A DNA stretch of 64,000 bases from Ferrimonas sp048263965 (GTDB lineage: Bacteria; Pseudomonadota; Gammaproteobacteria; Enterobacterales; Shewanellaceae), in contig NZ_JBLXDO010000008.1 of assembly GCF_048263965.1 (NCBI RefSeq), forward strand, positions 62,001 to 126,000. Direction: 5' to 3'. Position numbers and translations under genes: made by a program. The notes under the pieces were generated by a model. It worked only from the letters and a program-made list of their open reading frames with translations. It did no database searches and was not told the origin of the DNA. Numbering within the stretch: position 1 is the stretch's first letter; each line of letters starts with the position of its first letter. Below are positions 29,268 to 37,655 of this stretch, piece after piece.

Positions 29268-31109
29268 GTGCTGAATAAATATCCATTATGGAAGAGCCTG
29301 ATGGTGGTGTTCATCATCGCCATTGGTGCTCTTTACGCCTTGCCGAACGTGTTCGGTGAAGATCCTGCCCTGCAGATCTCCGCCGGCCGTAACGCCGAGG
29401 TGACTCCGTCTACCCTGACCCGGCTGCAATCTGCGGTTGAGTCTCAGGGTTTGACCATCAAGCGGGCTGAGCTGGAAAACGGCCAGATCCTGATACGTTT
29501 CAACAGCGGTGATGATCAGCTGAAGGCCAAGGATCTGGTGTCCAAGGAGCTGGGGGATGACTACTTCGTCGCCCTGAACCTGGCTCCGGCGACACCTGAC
29601 TGGCTGGCAGCCATCGGCGGCAGCCCGATGAAACTGGGTCTGGACCTTCGTGGTGGTGTGCACTTCCTGATGGAGGTGGACATGAGCGAAGCGGTACGCA
29701 AGCAGGAGACCCAGCTGGTCACCGACTTCCGTGCCGACCTGCGTGGTGAGAAGCTGCGTTATGCCGGCATTCGTGCCGGTGCCAAGGGCATCGAGATCCG
29801 CTTCCGCGACGAGGAGACCCTGGTCAAGGCGGAGGATTTCCTCAAACAGCGTAACCCCAACCTGCTGTTCGACGACAAGGAACTGACCTTGCACGTCACC
29901 ATGGGCGATGCGTATCTGGCCGAAGTTCAGAAGTACGCCCTGCAGCAGAACATCACCATTTTGCGTAACCGGGTGAACGAACTGGGTGTGGCCGAGCCTG
30001 TGGTTCAGCAGCAGGGCACCAACCGCATCGTGGTTGAGCTGCCTGGTGTTCAGGACACCGCCCGCGCCAAGGAAATTCTGGGCGCCACGGCGACCCTGGA
30101 GTTCCGCATGGTGACCGAAGGCGCCGATCTGGGCGCCGCGGTACGTGGCCGTGTGCCTCCGGGTTCTCAGCTGTTTGAAGACTCCAATGGCCGCCCTGTG
30201 TTGCTGGACAAGCGGGTGATCCTCACCGGTGACCATATCACCGGCGCCCAGTCCGGCTTCAGTGAGACCAGCCAGCCTCAGGTAAGCATCAACCTGGATG
30301 CCACCGGCGGTAACAAGATGGCCGACTGGACTCGGGACAAGATCGGCAAGGCGATGGCCACGGTCTTCATCGAGTACAAGTCCACCGGCGAGCGTAACCC
30401 CGACGGTTCTCCCAAGTTCGATAAGCACGAAGAGGTGATCAACACCGCGACCATCCAGGCTCGCCTGGGTCGCAGCTTCCGCATCACCGGCCTGGACACT
30501 CCTCAGGAGGCTCAGAAGCTGGCCCTGCTGCTGCGTGCCGGTGCCCTGATTGCGCCGATCACCATCGTCCAGGAGAGCACCATCGGTCCCTCCATGGGTC
30601 AGGAAAACATCGACAACGGTATGGCCGCGATGCTCTCCGGCCTGGTGGCCACCATCCTGTTTATGGCGGTCTATTACCGTAAGTTTGGTTTCATTGCCGT
30701 GGGCGCCCTGGTGGCCAACATCGTACTGATGGTGGGCATCATGTCGATGATCCCCGGTGCCACCCTGACCATGCCCGGTATCGCCGGTATCGTACTGACG
30801 GTGGGTATGGCGGTGGATGGTAACGTGCTGATCTTCGAGCGTATCCGTGAGGAGCTCAAGGCGGGTCGCAGCGTTCAGCAGGCGATCCACGAGGGCTATG
30901 CCAACGCCTTCTCCACCATTGCCGATGCCAACATCACCACCCTGCTGACCGCGCTGATTCTGTTCGCCGTGGGCACCGGGCCGGTGAAGGGCTTCGCAGT
31001 GACCCTGATGATCGGTATTGCCACCTCCATGTTTACCGCCATCGTCGGCACCCGTGCCGTTGTTAACGGTCTCTGGGGCGGCAAGCGTCTCAAGAAGCTG
31101 TCGATTTAA
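29268..31109 (+). CDS. secD: Protein translocase subunit SecD
   Basis: Uses the proton gradient to pull proteins out of the SecYEG channel on the periplasmic side. It is 613 residues with a first helix near the N-terminus, the P1 periplasmic head (about 35-440), and five further helices. The conserved LGLDLRGGVHFLMEVD lies near residue 125, and the TM4 motif MAVDGNVLIFERIREE near 510. The start is GTG 29268. It is followed at 9 bp by secF. Confidence 0.97.
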   Translation: MLNKYPLWKSLMVVFIIAIGALYALPNVFGEDPALQISAGRNAEVTPSTLTRLQSAVESQGLTIKRAELENGQILIRFNSGDDQLKAKDLVSKELGDDYFVALNLAPATPDWLAAIGGSPMKLGLDLRGGVHFLMEVDMSEAVRKQETQLVTDFRADLRGEKLRYAGIRAGAKGIEIRFRDEETLVKAEDFLKQRNPNLLFDDKELTLHVTMGDAYLAEVQKYALQQNITILRNRVNELGVAEPVVQQQGTNRIVVELPGVQDTARAKEILGATATLEFRMVTEGADLGAAVRGRVPPGSQLFEDSNGRPVLLDKRVILTGDHITGAQSGFSETSQPQVSINLDATGGNKMADWTRDKIGKAMATVFIEYKSTGERNPDGSPKFDKHEEVINTATIQARLGRSFRITGLDTPQEAQKLALLLRAGALIAPITIVQESTIGPSMGQENIDNGMAAMLSGLVATILFMAVYYRKFGFIAVGALVANIVLMVGIMSMIPGATLTMPGIAGIVLTVGMAVDGNVLIFERIREELKAGRSVQQAIHEGYANAFSTIADANITTLLTALILFAVGTGPVKGFAVTLMIGIATSMFTAIVGTRAVVNGLWGGKRLKKLSI

Positions 31110-31118
31110 GGGGCTGTC

Positions 31119-32063
31119 ATGTTTGAACTGTTAAAACTGAACAAGACCGTTGATTTCCTGAAGCATGCACGGGTGATCAGTATGATCTCCCTGCTGCTGA
31201 TGGCGGCTTCCGTGGCCTCTCTGGCCACCCGAGGCATCAACTGGGGTCTGGATTTCACCGGCGGTACCGTTGTAGAGATTGTCTACTCCGAAGCCAAGGA
31301 CACCTCCGAACTGCGCAAGGCTGTGGAAGCCCAGGGTGTGGAAGGGGTGATCGTCCAGCACTTCGGCGCGGCCACCGACCTGATTGTCCGTGTTCCGCCC
31401 AAGGCGGGTAAGGGCAACGAGATGGTGTCCCGCATCGAGGGTGCGGCCCGCAGCCTGGAATCTGACGCGGTGATCAAGCGCGTTGAGTTCGTCGGTCCCC
31501 AGGTGGGTAAAGAGCTGGCAGAGCAGGGCGGCCTGGCCGTACTGACCGCCATCATCTGCATCCTGGCCTACGTGGCGTTTCGCTTCGAGTGGCGTCTGGC
31601 CCTGGGTGCGGTAGCGGCCCTGGTGCACGACGTGACTGTGACCCTGGGTGTGTTCTCTTTCTTCTTCCTGGAGTTCGACCTGACGGTGCTGGCGGCGGTG
31701 CTGGCGGTTGTGGGTTACTCCCTCAACGACACCATCGTGGTGTTCGACCGGGTTCGGGAGAACTTCCGTAAGATGCGTAAGGGTACCCCGGAACACGTGG
31801 TCAACACCTCGGTGACCCAGACCATGAGCCGGACCATCATCACCACAGGCACCACCCTGTTCGTGGTGATTGCCCTGTTCGTTCAGGGTGGCTCCATGAT
31901 CCACGGCTTCGCCACCGCGCTGCTGCTGGGCATTGGCTTCGGTACCTTCTCCTCCATCTATGTGGCCAGCTACGCTTCCATCAAGCTGGGCCTGACCCGC
32001 GAGCACATGATGCCCGTGGTGGTGGAAAAAGAGGGTGCAGATCAGGAAAGCTTGCTGCCCTGA
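31119..32063 (+). CDS. secF: Protein translocase subunit SecF
   Basis: Partner of SecD, 314 residues. It has the conserved WGLDFTGGTVVEI near residue 45 and the TM4 block VGYSLNDTIVVFDRVREN near residue 203. Six helices are visible. It ends the yajC-secD-secF operon and is followed by a strong terminator. Confidence 0.97.
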   Translation: MFELLKLNKTVDFLKHARVISMISLLLMAASVASLATRGINWGLDFTGGTVVEIVYSEAKDTSELRKAVEAQGVEGVIVQHFGAATDLIVRVPPKAGKGNEMVSRIEGAARSLESDAVIKRVEFVGPQVGKELAEQGGLAVLTAIICILAYVAFRFEWRLALGAVAALVHDVTVTLGVFSFFFLEFDLTVLAAVLAVVGYSLNDTIVVFDRVRENFRKMRKGTPEHVVNTSVTQTMSRTIITTGTTLFVVIALFVQGGSMIHGFATALLLGIGFGTFSSIYVASYASIKLGLTREHMMPVVVEKEGADQESLLP

Positions 32064-32091
32064 TTCAGTGCCAGTCGCATTGTTCAACTCT

Positions 32092-32117
32092 AAGCCACCC
32101 TACGGGGTGGCTTTTTT
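32092..32117 (+). terminator. Intrinsic terminator after secF
   Basis: Perfect 9-bp stem AAGCCACCC / GGGTGGCTT with TACG loop and T-run, 28 nt after the stop. Confidence 0.95.
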
Positions 32118-32254
32118 ATGGCATTTTGTAGATGATGTCCGGGCACAACTCATAAAGGATCAGTGACGTGCTTGGCCGGGAATGCGGTGATTGGGACTTT
32201 GACAGAAGCCCTGCCGCGGGTCGACACTGAACGGAGTGACACGAGGATTAGAGT

Positions 32255-32569
32255 GTGGTTATGGACAGCTTTGTTGAGTTATACCGGGCCAGTAACGCCC
32301 TGGAGGCTCATGCCCTGAAGGGGGCGCTGGAGCAACAGGGGGTGATGGTACGACTGCTGGGGGAAGCCCTGGCTGGCGGAACCGGTGAGCTACCCGTCGA
32401 CAGTCAGGAGGTCGGCTTGTTGGTGCAACGTCGTCATTTGGAAAAAGCCAACGCCGTCTTGGAGCAGTATCATCAGAGTCAGGCCCCCTGGCAGTGTCCC
32501 AGCTGTGGGGAGCAGAACGATGGCCATTTCGAGACCTGTTGGCGCTGCGGGGGCGTCCCCCAAAAATAG
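32255..32569 (+). CDS. DUF2007-type protein with C-terminal zinc ribbon
   Basis: 104 residues (102 if started at ATG 32261). The first 70 residues match the DUF2007 signal-transducing fold (VELYRASNALEAHALKGALEQQGV). The last 25 form a four-cysteine RanBP2-like or zinc-ribbon site, CPSCGEQNDGHFETCWRC. GAGGA lies 7 nt before GTG 32255 and 13 nt before the ATG, so GTG is favoured. It lies just ahead of the rhodanese and siroheme genes. Function unknown. Confidence 0.75.
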   Translation: MVMDSFVELYRASNALEAHALKGALEQQGVMVRLLGEALAGGTGELPVDSQEVGLLVQRRHLEKANAVLEQYHQSQAPWQCPSCGEQNDGHFETCWRCGGVPQK

Positions 32570-32578
32570 GTCTTACAT

Positions 32579-32947
32579 ATGAAGCACAATCCCGGATTTG
32601 AACAGCTGGTGGACTCCCTCCGCCCCAAAGTCAATGAGATCTCCATCGATACCCTGCTGAACTGGCAGGATGCCAGCACCCCACACCACCTGGTGGATTG
32701 CCGCGAGCAGGATGAGTGGCAGAGCGACCGTCTCCCCGGCGCCGCCTACCTGGGCCGCGGAGTGATGGAGCGGGATGTGGAAACCCTCTACCCCAATAAA
32801 GACAGTGTGCTGGTGCTCTACTGTGGCGGCGGCTACCGCTCGGTACTGGCGGCACACAACCTGGAGCAGATGGGGTACACCCAGGTGCACTCTCTCATCG
32901 GCGGCCGCCGTGAATGGATGGCCCGCAGCCTGCCCATGGAAGCCTGA
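32579..32947 (+). CDS. Single-domain rhodanese-like protein
   Basis: 122 residues forming one rhodanese domain. The catalytic cysteine is Cys82 in the loop YCGGGYRS, with the CH2A-like DCREQDEW near residue 40. It moves sulfane sulfur, but the physiological donor and acceptor are unknown. The stop overlaps the next ATG (TGATG), so it is translationally coupled to the siroheme-synthase-type gene; both could serve sulfur assimilation (inference). There is no signal peptide. Confidence 0.88.
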   Translation: MKHNPGFEQLVDSLRPKVNEISIDTLLNWQDASTPHHLVDCREQDEWQSDRLPGAAYLGRGVMERDVETLYPNKDSVLVLYCGGGYRSVLAAHNLEQMGYTQVHSLIGGRREWMARSLPMEA

Positions 32948-33834
32948 TGCGCTACTTTCCCCTCTTTTTCGATACCAGGGAGCGTCAACTACTGATTGTC
33001 GGCGGTGGTGAGGTGGCTGCTCGCAAGCTGTCACTGTGGCGGCGTAGCGAGATGGCCATCACCCTGGTCTCCCCGGCACTCAACGGTGAATTGAGTGCCC
33101 GTCAGGGGGAGTTTACCTGGCTGGCCCAGGAGTTCAGCGATGAGCTGGTGAGGGGGAAGCACGGGGTGATCGCCGCCACCGACGATGAGGTCCTGAACCG
33201 GAGGGTGGCCGCATTGGCTCGCCAGGCCGGCGCCTGGGTCAATGTGGTGGATGACCCCGAATCCTGCACGGTGATCACCCCGGCCATTGTCGACCGCACA
33301 CCCATGGTGGTGGCCATCGGCAGTGAAGGGGCGGCGCCGGTGCTGGTCAAGGAGCTTCGGCGTCGCATCGAGTCCCTGTTACCTGAGTCCCTGGGAGCCC
33401 TGGCGCGTTTTATGGGGCAGGCCCGCTACCGCATTCCTCTGAAGCTACGCCGCTCGGTCTGGGAGCGGTTCCTGGGCAGTAATGGCCTGGAGTGGGACGA
33501 ACAGCGCAGCCAAGGGCGATTCCAAACGGCCCTTGAGGGAGAGGAGCTGCCAGGCTGGGTGCTGTTGATCCCTGCCGATCAGGATGCGGAGCTGCTGCCG
33601 CTAAAAGCGGTTCGGCTGATGCAGGAGTGTGATGCCCTGTGGCATCAGGGGCCCCTGCCTCGGGCCCTGGATGAGCTGTGTCGCCGGGATGCCAGCCGCA
33701 TGGAAGTGAGCGACTCAGCCCTGCCTGAGGTTCGCGGGAAAGTGATGCTGGTGGTGAGCAGTGAGGCCGACCTGACCGCTCATCTGAAAGGGGCGCGGGT
33801 CATGCGCGTCGAGTCCGGCAGGGTCACGGGTTAG
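32947..33834 (+). CDS. Precorrin-2 dehydrogenase/ferrochelatase (CysG N-terminal type) with methyltransferase relic
   Basis: 295 residues. The first about 210 are the siroheme-synthase N-terminal half: the NAD-binding glycine motif IVGGGEVAARK, the catalytic NVVDDPESCTVITPA, and the central/dimerisation helices. This half oxidises precorrin-2 and inserts iron to make sirohaem. Residues about 205-255 (GWVLLIPADQDAELLPLKAVRLMQ..., RRDASRMEV) align with the start of the CobA/SUMT methyltransferase domain. However, the AdoMet loop GAGPGD is replaced by IPADQD, and the other 200 residues are missing. The methyltransferase must be supplied elsewhere. The stop overlaps the convergent membrane gene. 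Confidence 0.85.
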   Translation: MRYFPLFFDTRERQLLIVGGGEVAARKLSLWRRSEMAITLVSPALNGELSARQGEFTWLAQEFSDELVRGKHGVIAATDDEVLNRRVAALARQAGAWVNVVDDPESCTVITPAIVDRTPMVVAIGSEGAAPVLVKELRRRIESLLPESLGALARFMGQARYRIPLKLRRSVWERFLGSNGLEWDEQRSQGRFQTALEGEELPGWVLLIPADQDAELLPLKAVRLMQECDALWHQGPLPRALDELCRRDASRMEVSDSALPEVRGKVMLVVSSEADLTAHLKGARVMRVESGRVTG

Positions 33835-34124
33835 AACAGATCGTTTCCGGTGACCACCATCAGGGCGAAGATCCACACGGTAAAGGCCATGCACAGGTGC
33901 ACCAGGCCATAGATCAGGGCGTCAGAACGCTTCATCACCCGGTCGTCCACCAGCAGATAGAGGTGGAGCAGGGCAATCAACCCCATGGCGATGTTCAGCG
34001 GCCACTGGAAGGCGTGGTTGCCTTCAGGGATCACCAGTCTTACCAGGATGGCAAACACCACCATCATCAGGGTTAATATCGGCGCCAGGCCGATTCGGTA
34101 ACTGTCCGGATACCACTGCAGCAC
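33831..34124 (-). CDS. Small three-helix membrane protein, unknown function
   Basis: 97 residues. Hydrophobic segments lie at about 12-33, 42-60 and 70-92. The GTG start at 34124 has AAGGAG 6 nt upstream, which supports translation. I recognise no family. Its stop overlaps the stop of the convergent siroheme-synthase-type gene by a few bases, and it follows the methyltransferase gene on the same strand at 24 bp, so the two may be co-transcribed. Confidence 0.7.
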   Translation of the reverse strand: MLQWYPDSYRIGLAPILTLMMVVFAILVRLVIPEGNHAFQWPLNIAMGLIALLHLYLLVDDRVMKRSDALIYGLVHLCMAFTVWIFALMVVTGNDLF

Positions 34125-34148
34125 GTTATCTCCTTATCTGTGTGCCGA

Positions 34149-34679
34149 TCACTTCCTGGCAATCAGTTGCGCCGTGAAGCGATGCGGTTGGCTGTGCTCC
34201 TTTTCAACGTAATGCAGAGTGGTCAGGGATGCAAAGTGTTGTTGCAGCTCGCCGGGCTTTAACAGGAAATCCGGGTTGCTGGGCTTGCCGATGCTGGCCT
34301 GTTGTTCCAGGAAGGTCTCGTACACCAGCAGGCCGCCCGGCATCAGCGCCTGCTCTATGGCACTCATCAGCGGGCGGTGCAGATAGTTGAACACTAAGAT
34401 GGCGGCAAACTGCCTCTCTCCCAAGGGGGAGCACCCCGGTTGTTCCAGATCCTGCTGCCAGGTGACCAGATTCAATCGTTCATCAGCCGCAGCCTGTTGC
34501 AGCTGGCTCAGGGCGTCGCCATTGCGGTCGCAGCACCACAGGGGCAGGACTTGTCTGGCCAGGTAGAGGGCATTACGACCATGGCCACAGGCCAGGTCCA
34601 GTATGGGCCCTTGGGGAAGGGTATCGAACAGGGGCAGGTTGTCGGTAATCAGTGACGCCGGGGTCTGGGTGCAGGGCAT
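34149..34679 (-). CDS. Class I SAM-dependent methyltransferase (TehB-like)
   Basis: 176 residues with a Rossmann methyltransferase fold. AdoMet motif I is ILDLACGHGRNALYLA (about residues 26-41), motif II is around WCCDRN, and the later LVFNYLHRPL and MPGGLLVYETF strands are typical. ATG 34679 with AAGGAGAG upstream is the real start; the longer ORF reaching 35015 runs into the next gene's territory. The size and motifs resemble TehB-type small-molecule methyltransferases, but the substrate is unknown. Confidence 0.85.
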   Translation of the reverse strand: MPCTQTPASLITDNLPLFDTLPQGPILDLACGHGRNALYLARQVLPLWCCDRNGDALSQLQQAAADERLNLVTWQQDLEQPGCSPLGERQFAAILVFNYLHRPLMSAIEQALMPGGLLVYETFLEQQASIGKPSNPDFLLKPGELQQHFASLTTLHYVEKEHSQPHRFTAQLIARK

Positions 34680-34735
34680 GGGGCTCTCCTTGTCGAATCG
34701 CCCCCAGTATACCCTTAAAGGGGTTAGCCTGAAGC

Positions 34736-35152
34736 TTAGCCCTTGATCTCCTTGGGACCGTCGATGCGCTTGCGGTGCACCACGGAGTAGTGTCGCAGTC
34801 CGGCGGGGCCATGGGAGGTGACCACAGAGATCAGGGCCACCAGGCAGAACAGCGGTACCTTGAATTGGGGGAAGGGGTAGCACAGGGCCACCAGCACCAC
34901 CTTGACCAGGGTCAGTACCCCTTTCATCTGAATCAGCCACAGGGGGGAGCGGATGATCTCCCAGGCCATCAGGATCAGCCCGGTGCTCATGGCCAGAATC
35001 CACCAGGGCAGCCACAGCGCCTTCTCCACCTCATAGAAGAAGCCACCACTGGCGCCGATGATCCCCAGCACATGCAGGGCGCGCAGGCTGGATTTACCCA
35101 GTCGCTGAATCCAGAACTGTTTCTCGGGGATGTGGGCGTGCTTCTTGGCCAT
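34736..35152 (-). CDS. Four-helix membrane protein, unknown function
   Basis: About 138 residues. Hydrophobic segments lie near 25-42, 47-65, 75-95 and 98-115, with basic ends (N-terminal KKHAHIPEKQ, C-terminal HRKRIDGPKE). Start is ATG 35152, or GTG 35164 four codons earlier; neither has a good ribosome site. It resembles generic proteins annotated as conserved membrane proteins in Shewanella, but I cannot name a family. It is followed 56 bp later by the methyltransferase gene on the same strand. Confidence 0.65.
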   Translation of the reverse strand: MAKKHAHIPEKQFWIQRLGKSSLRALHVLGIIGASGGFFYEVEKALWLPWWILAMSTGLILMAWEIIRSPLWLIQMKGVLTLVKVVLVALCYPFPQFKVPLFCLVALISVVTSHGPAGLRHYSVVHRKRIDGPKEIKG

Positions 35153-35374
35153 GGGGGGATCCACTGGAAAAATTTGCCCAAGGGTATCACAGTGCTTTCG
35201 AAAGAGTGGACAGCCTTATCTCAAACACCCCCCGATGGCGTGATCCCCCGCACGTCGACAATAAATTCCTTAAATACCCGGAAACTGAATGAGATTTTTT
35301 TCTGTCCTATGGTTTACAGTTGAAATGAATCCGGGTAGGGAATCCGGCTGTATGGCGACGAAGAGGAGTGGAAC

Positions 35375-35908
35375 ATGATGAAGCGACTGATTCTGGGTGC
35401 ATTGGTGATGAGCAGTGGCGTGTCCGCCATGCCCGGTATGGGCAATGGCATGCCGCAGAATGCCCCGGGAGCCAACCCCCATGGCGCCATGCCCCTGGAG
35501 ACCGCCGAGCTGACCGGCGTTTTGACCAGCCAGCAACTGATCTTCGAGATGATCCCCATGGGCCGTGAATACCTGGCCTACCAGGTGGACCAGAGCGCCA
35601 TGGCGCCGCTGAAGACTGTCTCCGAACCTGTGGAGATCCTGGCGGTGCTGGGCACCTGGGAGCCCACCAGTCAGAAGCAGGTGCCACGGATGATGAAGAT
35701 CCTCAAGCTGGCGGAGAACGACAAGATCACTGCCCAGTATGTGGGGGTGGATAAGAAAGGCAGTGCCGGAGACAGCACGCTGCTGGAGGGAATACAGGTT
35801 TTGGCCTTCCCCACCTTCATCGTTCGACAGGGCGGCAAGGAGGTCGGGCGCATCGAAGGGGCCCCCAAGGGGGGATTGGAACAGGCCCTGGTCGATATCC
35901 TCAAGTAA
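35375..35908 (+). CDS. Periplasmic thioredoxin-fold protein without cysteines
   Basis: 177 residues with a short signal peptide (about 1-18) and a methionine/glycine-rich mature N-terminus (MPGMGNGMPQN). Residues about 85-177 follow the thioredoxin fold: strand, LGTWEPTSQKQVPRMMKI where the active-site helix belongs, and the cis-proline loop AFPTFIV (Pro146). Relatives have a cysteine after LGTW; here it is Glu and the protein has no cysteine at all, so redox activity is excluded. It may be a chaperone or binding protein. GAGGAG precedes the start; a terminator follows. Confidence 0.75.
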   Translation: MMKRLILGALVMSSGVSAMPGMGNGMPQNAPGANPHGAMPLETAELTGVLTSQQLIFEMIPMGREYLAYQVDQSAMAPLKTVSEPVEILAVLGTWEPTSQKQVPRMMKILKLAENDKITAQYVGVDKKGSAGDSTLLEGIQVLAFPTFIVRQGGKEVGRIEGAPKGGLEQALVDILK

Positions 35909-36716
35909 TCTTTTCGAAGCCGCCGCCAGGCGGCTTTTTCATGGAGCAGTCTTTGTCGCCGGCTTTGTGAAACAGCCTCAAGGTCAGCGGCCAGTGTACC
36001 CCCCTCGGTTGCATTGGATCGCCCCAGGCGCCGGCCAGTGCCTCCCAGATGGGGGCCAGCGCCGCCTCGTCATGTTGGCGCAGATAGCTTTGCAAGGCGG
36101 ACCAGGTGCGCAGGTAGCCGATAAACTGATGCAGGCTCCAGTGGTGACTCAGTGTGGTCAGCTGGGGCGTCTGAGGTCGAAGCGGCAGACTGAGCCCAGT
36201 ATAGCCCTGCTCCACCCAGCGCCGCTCCGGGGTCCAGAATGAACCGAGTACCTCTTCATACAGCTGGTGTACCGCCCTGTCCACGTCATTGTTGACGCTG
36301 CAGTTACCGTAACTCCATACCGCCAGTATGCCGTTGGGCTTCAACACCCGGGCAACCTCTGGCCCCAGTGACTTAAGGTTTAGCCAATGGAGTGCCTGGG
36401 CGATGGTGATGAGATCCACACAGCTGTCCCGCAGTGGCAGAGACTCCCCCAGGGCCACCAGGTAGCTCAGGTTGCTGGCCTGGCAACTGTGGCTCAGCTG
36501 ATGAGGGCTGAGGTCAGCCCCCAGTACCTGAGTGAAATGACGCGCCAGACCGCCGGCAGACTGGCCCGAGCCTGTGGCCAAATCCAGCGCCAGGCAACGG
36601 GAGGGAGCCAGTTCGGCCAACTGCTCGAACAGAGCGGTGGGGTAGTGAGGGCGGAAGCTGGCGTACTCCCTGCTGTGTCCGGAGAACAGGTCCTTGGGTA
36701 CCGGTGTTTTTTCCAT
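35901..36716 (-). CDS. SAM-dependent methyltransferase (UbiE/TAM-like)
   Basis: 271 residues. N-terminal FSGHSREYASFRPHYP is typical of trans-aconitate/UbiE-like methyltransferases. Motif I is LALDLATGSGQSAGGLA (about residue 42), followed by VLGADLSPHQL and LITIAQALHWLN, a signature of this group. No clear ribosome site precedes ATG 36716, which sits in very AT-rich DNA. It is divergent from an SDR gene across a palindrome. Substrate unknown. Confidence 0.85.
   Translation of the reverse strand: MEKTPVPKDLFSGHSREYASFRPHYPTALFEQLAELAPSRCLALDLATGSGQSAGGLARHFTQVLGADLSPHQLSHSCQASNLSYLVALGESLPLRDSCVDLITIAQALHWLNLKSLGPEVARVLKPNGILAVWSYGNCSVNNDVDRAVHQLYEEVLGSFWTPERRWVEQGYTGLSLPLRPQTPQLTTLSHHWSLHQFIGYLRTWSALQSYLRQHDEAALAPIWEALAGAWGDPMQPRGVHWPLTLRLFHKAGDKDCSMKKPPGGGFEKIT
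35917..35940 (+). terminator. Intrinsic terminator after the thioredoxin-like gene
   Basis: Stem AAGCCGCC / GGCGGCTT, loop GCCA, then T-run. It overlaps the 3' end of the convergent methyltransferase gene. Confidence 0.9.
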
Positions 36717-36730
36717 AAAATTTCGTAATC

Positions 36731-36755
36731 AAAAATATTATCAAAGATAATTTTT
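36731..36755. promoter_or_regulatory. AT-rich palindrome between divergent methyltransferase and SDR genes
   Basis: TTATC-AAA-GATAA flanked by A5 and T5, an almost symmetric 25-bp element in the 97-bp divergent gap. It could be an operator shared by both genes. It contains GATAA but does not fit the 19-bp Fur consensus. Confidence 0.4.
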
Positions 36756-36813
36756 ACATCAGGGCTTGGCGACTAAACTCCTAGCTTCAGATGAATAGTA
36801 GTGGAGTCCAGAG

Positions 36814-37611
36814 ATGCAGCTACAGCTTGAGAATAAGCGGGTTTTGGTAACAGGTTCAACCGCAGGTATTGGTCGGGCCATTGCCGAAGCCTACCTGGCC
36901 GAGGGGGCTGAGGTGATTATCCACGGTAGGGATCAGCAGAAGTGCGATCAGCTGGCGGTGGCGATCGCCGACAAGATGTCTGCAGCGGGCCGGGTGTTTG
37001 CTGTTGCCGGTGATCTCTCCGATGCCGCTCAGACCCAGGCTTTGCTGACTCAGTGCGACCAGCTTGGGGGCATCGACATCCTGGTGAACAACACCGGCAT
37101 CTTCGAGGTGAAGGCGTTTGAAGCGATCAGTGACGAGGAGTGGCTGCACTACTTCAATGTCAACGTGATGAGTGCGGTGCGCCTCTCCCGAGCCCTGCTG
37201 CCCGTCATGCAGCAGCGTGGCTATGGCCGCATCATCAACATCTCCTCCGAGTGTGGCATCAAGCCACTGGGGCAGATGGTGCACTATTCGGTGACCAAGA
37301 CCGCTTTGATTGCCCTGTCCCGCGGCCTGGCGGAGCTGACCAAGGGCCAGGACGTGACGGTGAACTCGGTGCTGCCGGGACCCACCTGGACCGAAGGGGT
37401 GGAGAACTATTTTGGCACCCTGTCTGAGTCCGAGGGCAAACCGGTTCAGGAGCTGACCGACAACTACTTCAGCGAGCATGAGCCCACCAGCCTGCTGCAG
37501 CGCTTTGTTCAGGTGGAGGAGGTGGCCAAGGCGACCGTATTCCTCTCCAGCAACAGAGCCATGAATGGCCAGGCCCTGAGGGTCGAGGGCGGTATCATCC
37601 GCGCCTTGTAA
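36814..37611 (+). CDS. Short-chain dehydrogenase/reductase
   Basis: 265 residues, a classical SDR. The cofactor loop is TGSTAGIGRAI (residues 13-23), with NNTG at 92-95. The catalytic Ser lies near 144-145, with Tyr158 and Lys162 in HYSVTK. HGRD after the second strand suggests NADP preference (Arg after Gly). A roughly 25-residue insertion near the substrate lid (NYFGTLSESEGKPVQELTDNYF) occurs in a subset of SDRs. It is divergent from a methyltransferase; substrate unknown. Confidence 0.9.
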   Translation: MQLQLENKRVLVTGSTAGIGRAIAEAYLAEGAEVIIHGRDQQKCDQLAVAIADKMSAAGRVFAVAGDLSDAAQTQALLTQCDQLGGIDILVNNTGIFEVKAFEAISDEEWLHYFNVNVMSAVRLSRALLPVMQQRGYGRIINISSECGIKPLGQMVHYSVTKTALIALSRGLAELTKGQDVTVNSVLPGPTWTEGVENYFGTLSESEGKPVQELTDNYFSEHEPTSLLQRFVQVEEVAKATVFLSSNRAMNGQALRVEGGIIRAL

Positions 37612-37629
37612 AGGGGGCGACGAGAAAAG

Positions 37630-37655
37630 AAAGGCGGCCAATGGCCGCCTTTTTA
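37630..37655. terminator. Bidirectional terminator after the SDR gene
   Basis: AAGGCGGCC / GGCCGCCTT stem with a 3-nt loop, A-rich before and T-rich after, between convergent genes. Confidence 0.92.

Noticed and set aside
29286..30890. 534-codon frame antisense to secD
   Set aside because: secD is certain and the antisense product has no recognisable domain.
36731..36755. Palindrome as a Fur box
   Set aside because: It contains GATAA and TTATC but aligns poorly to the 19-bp Fur consensus; the porin Fur box is far better.
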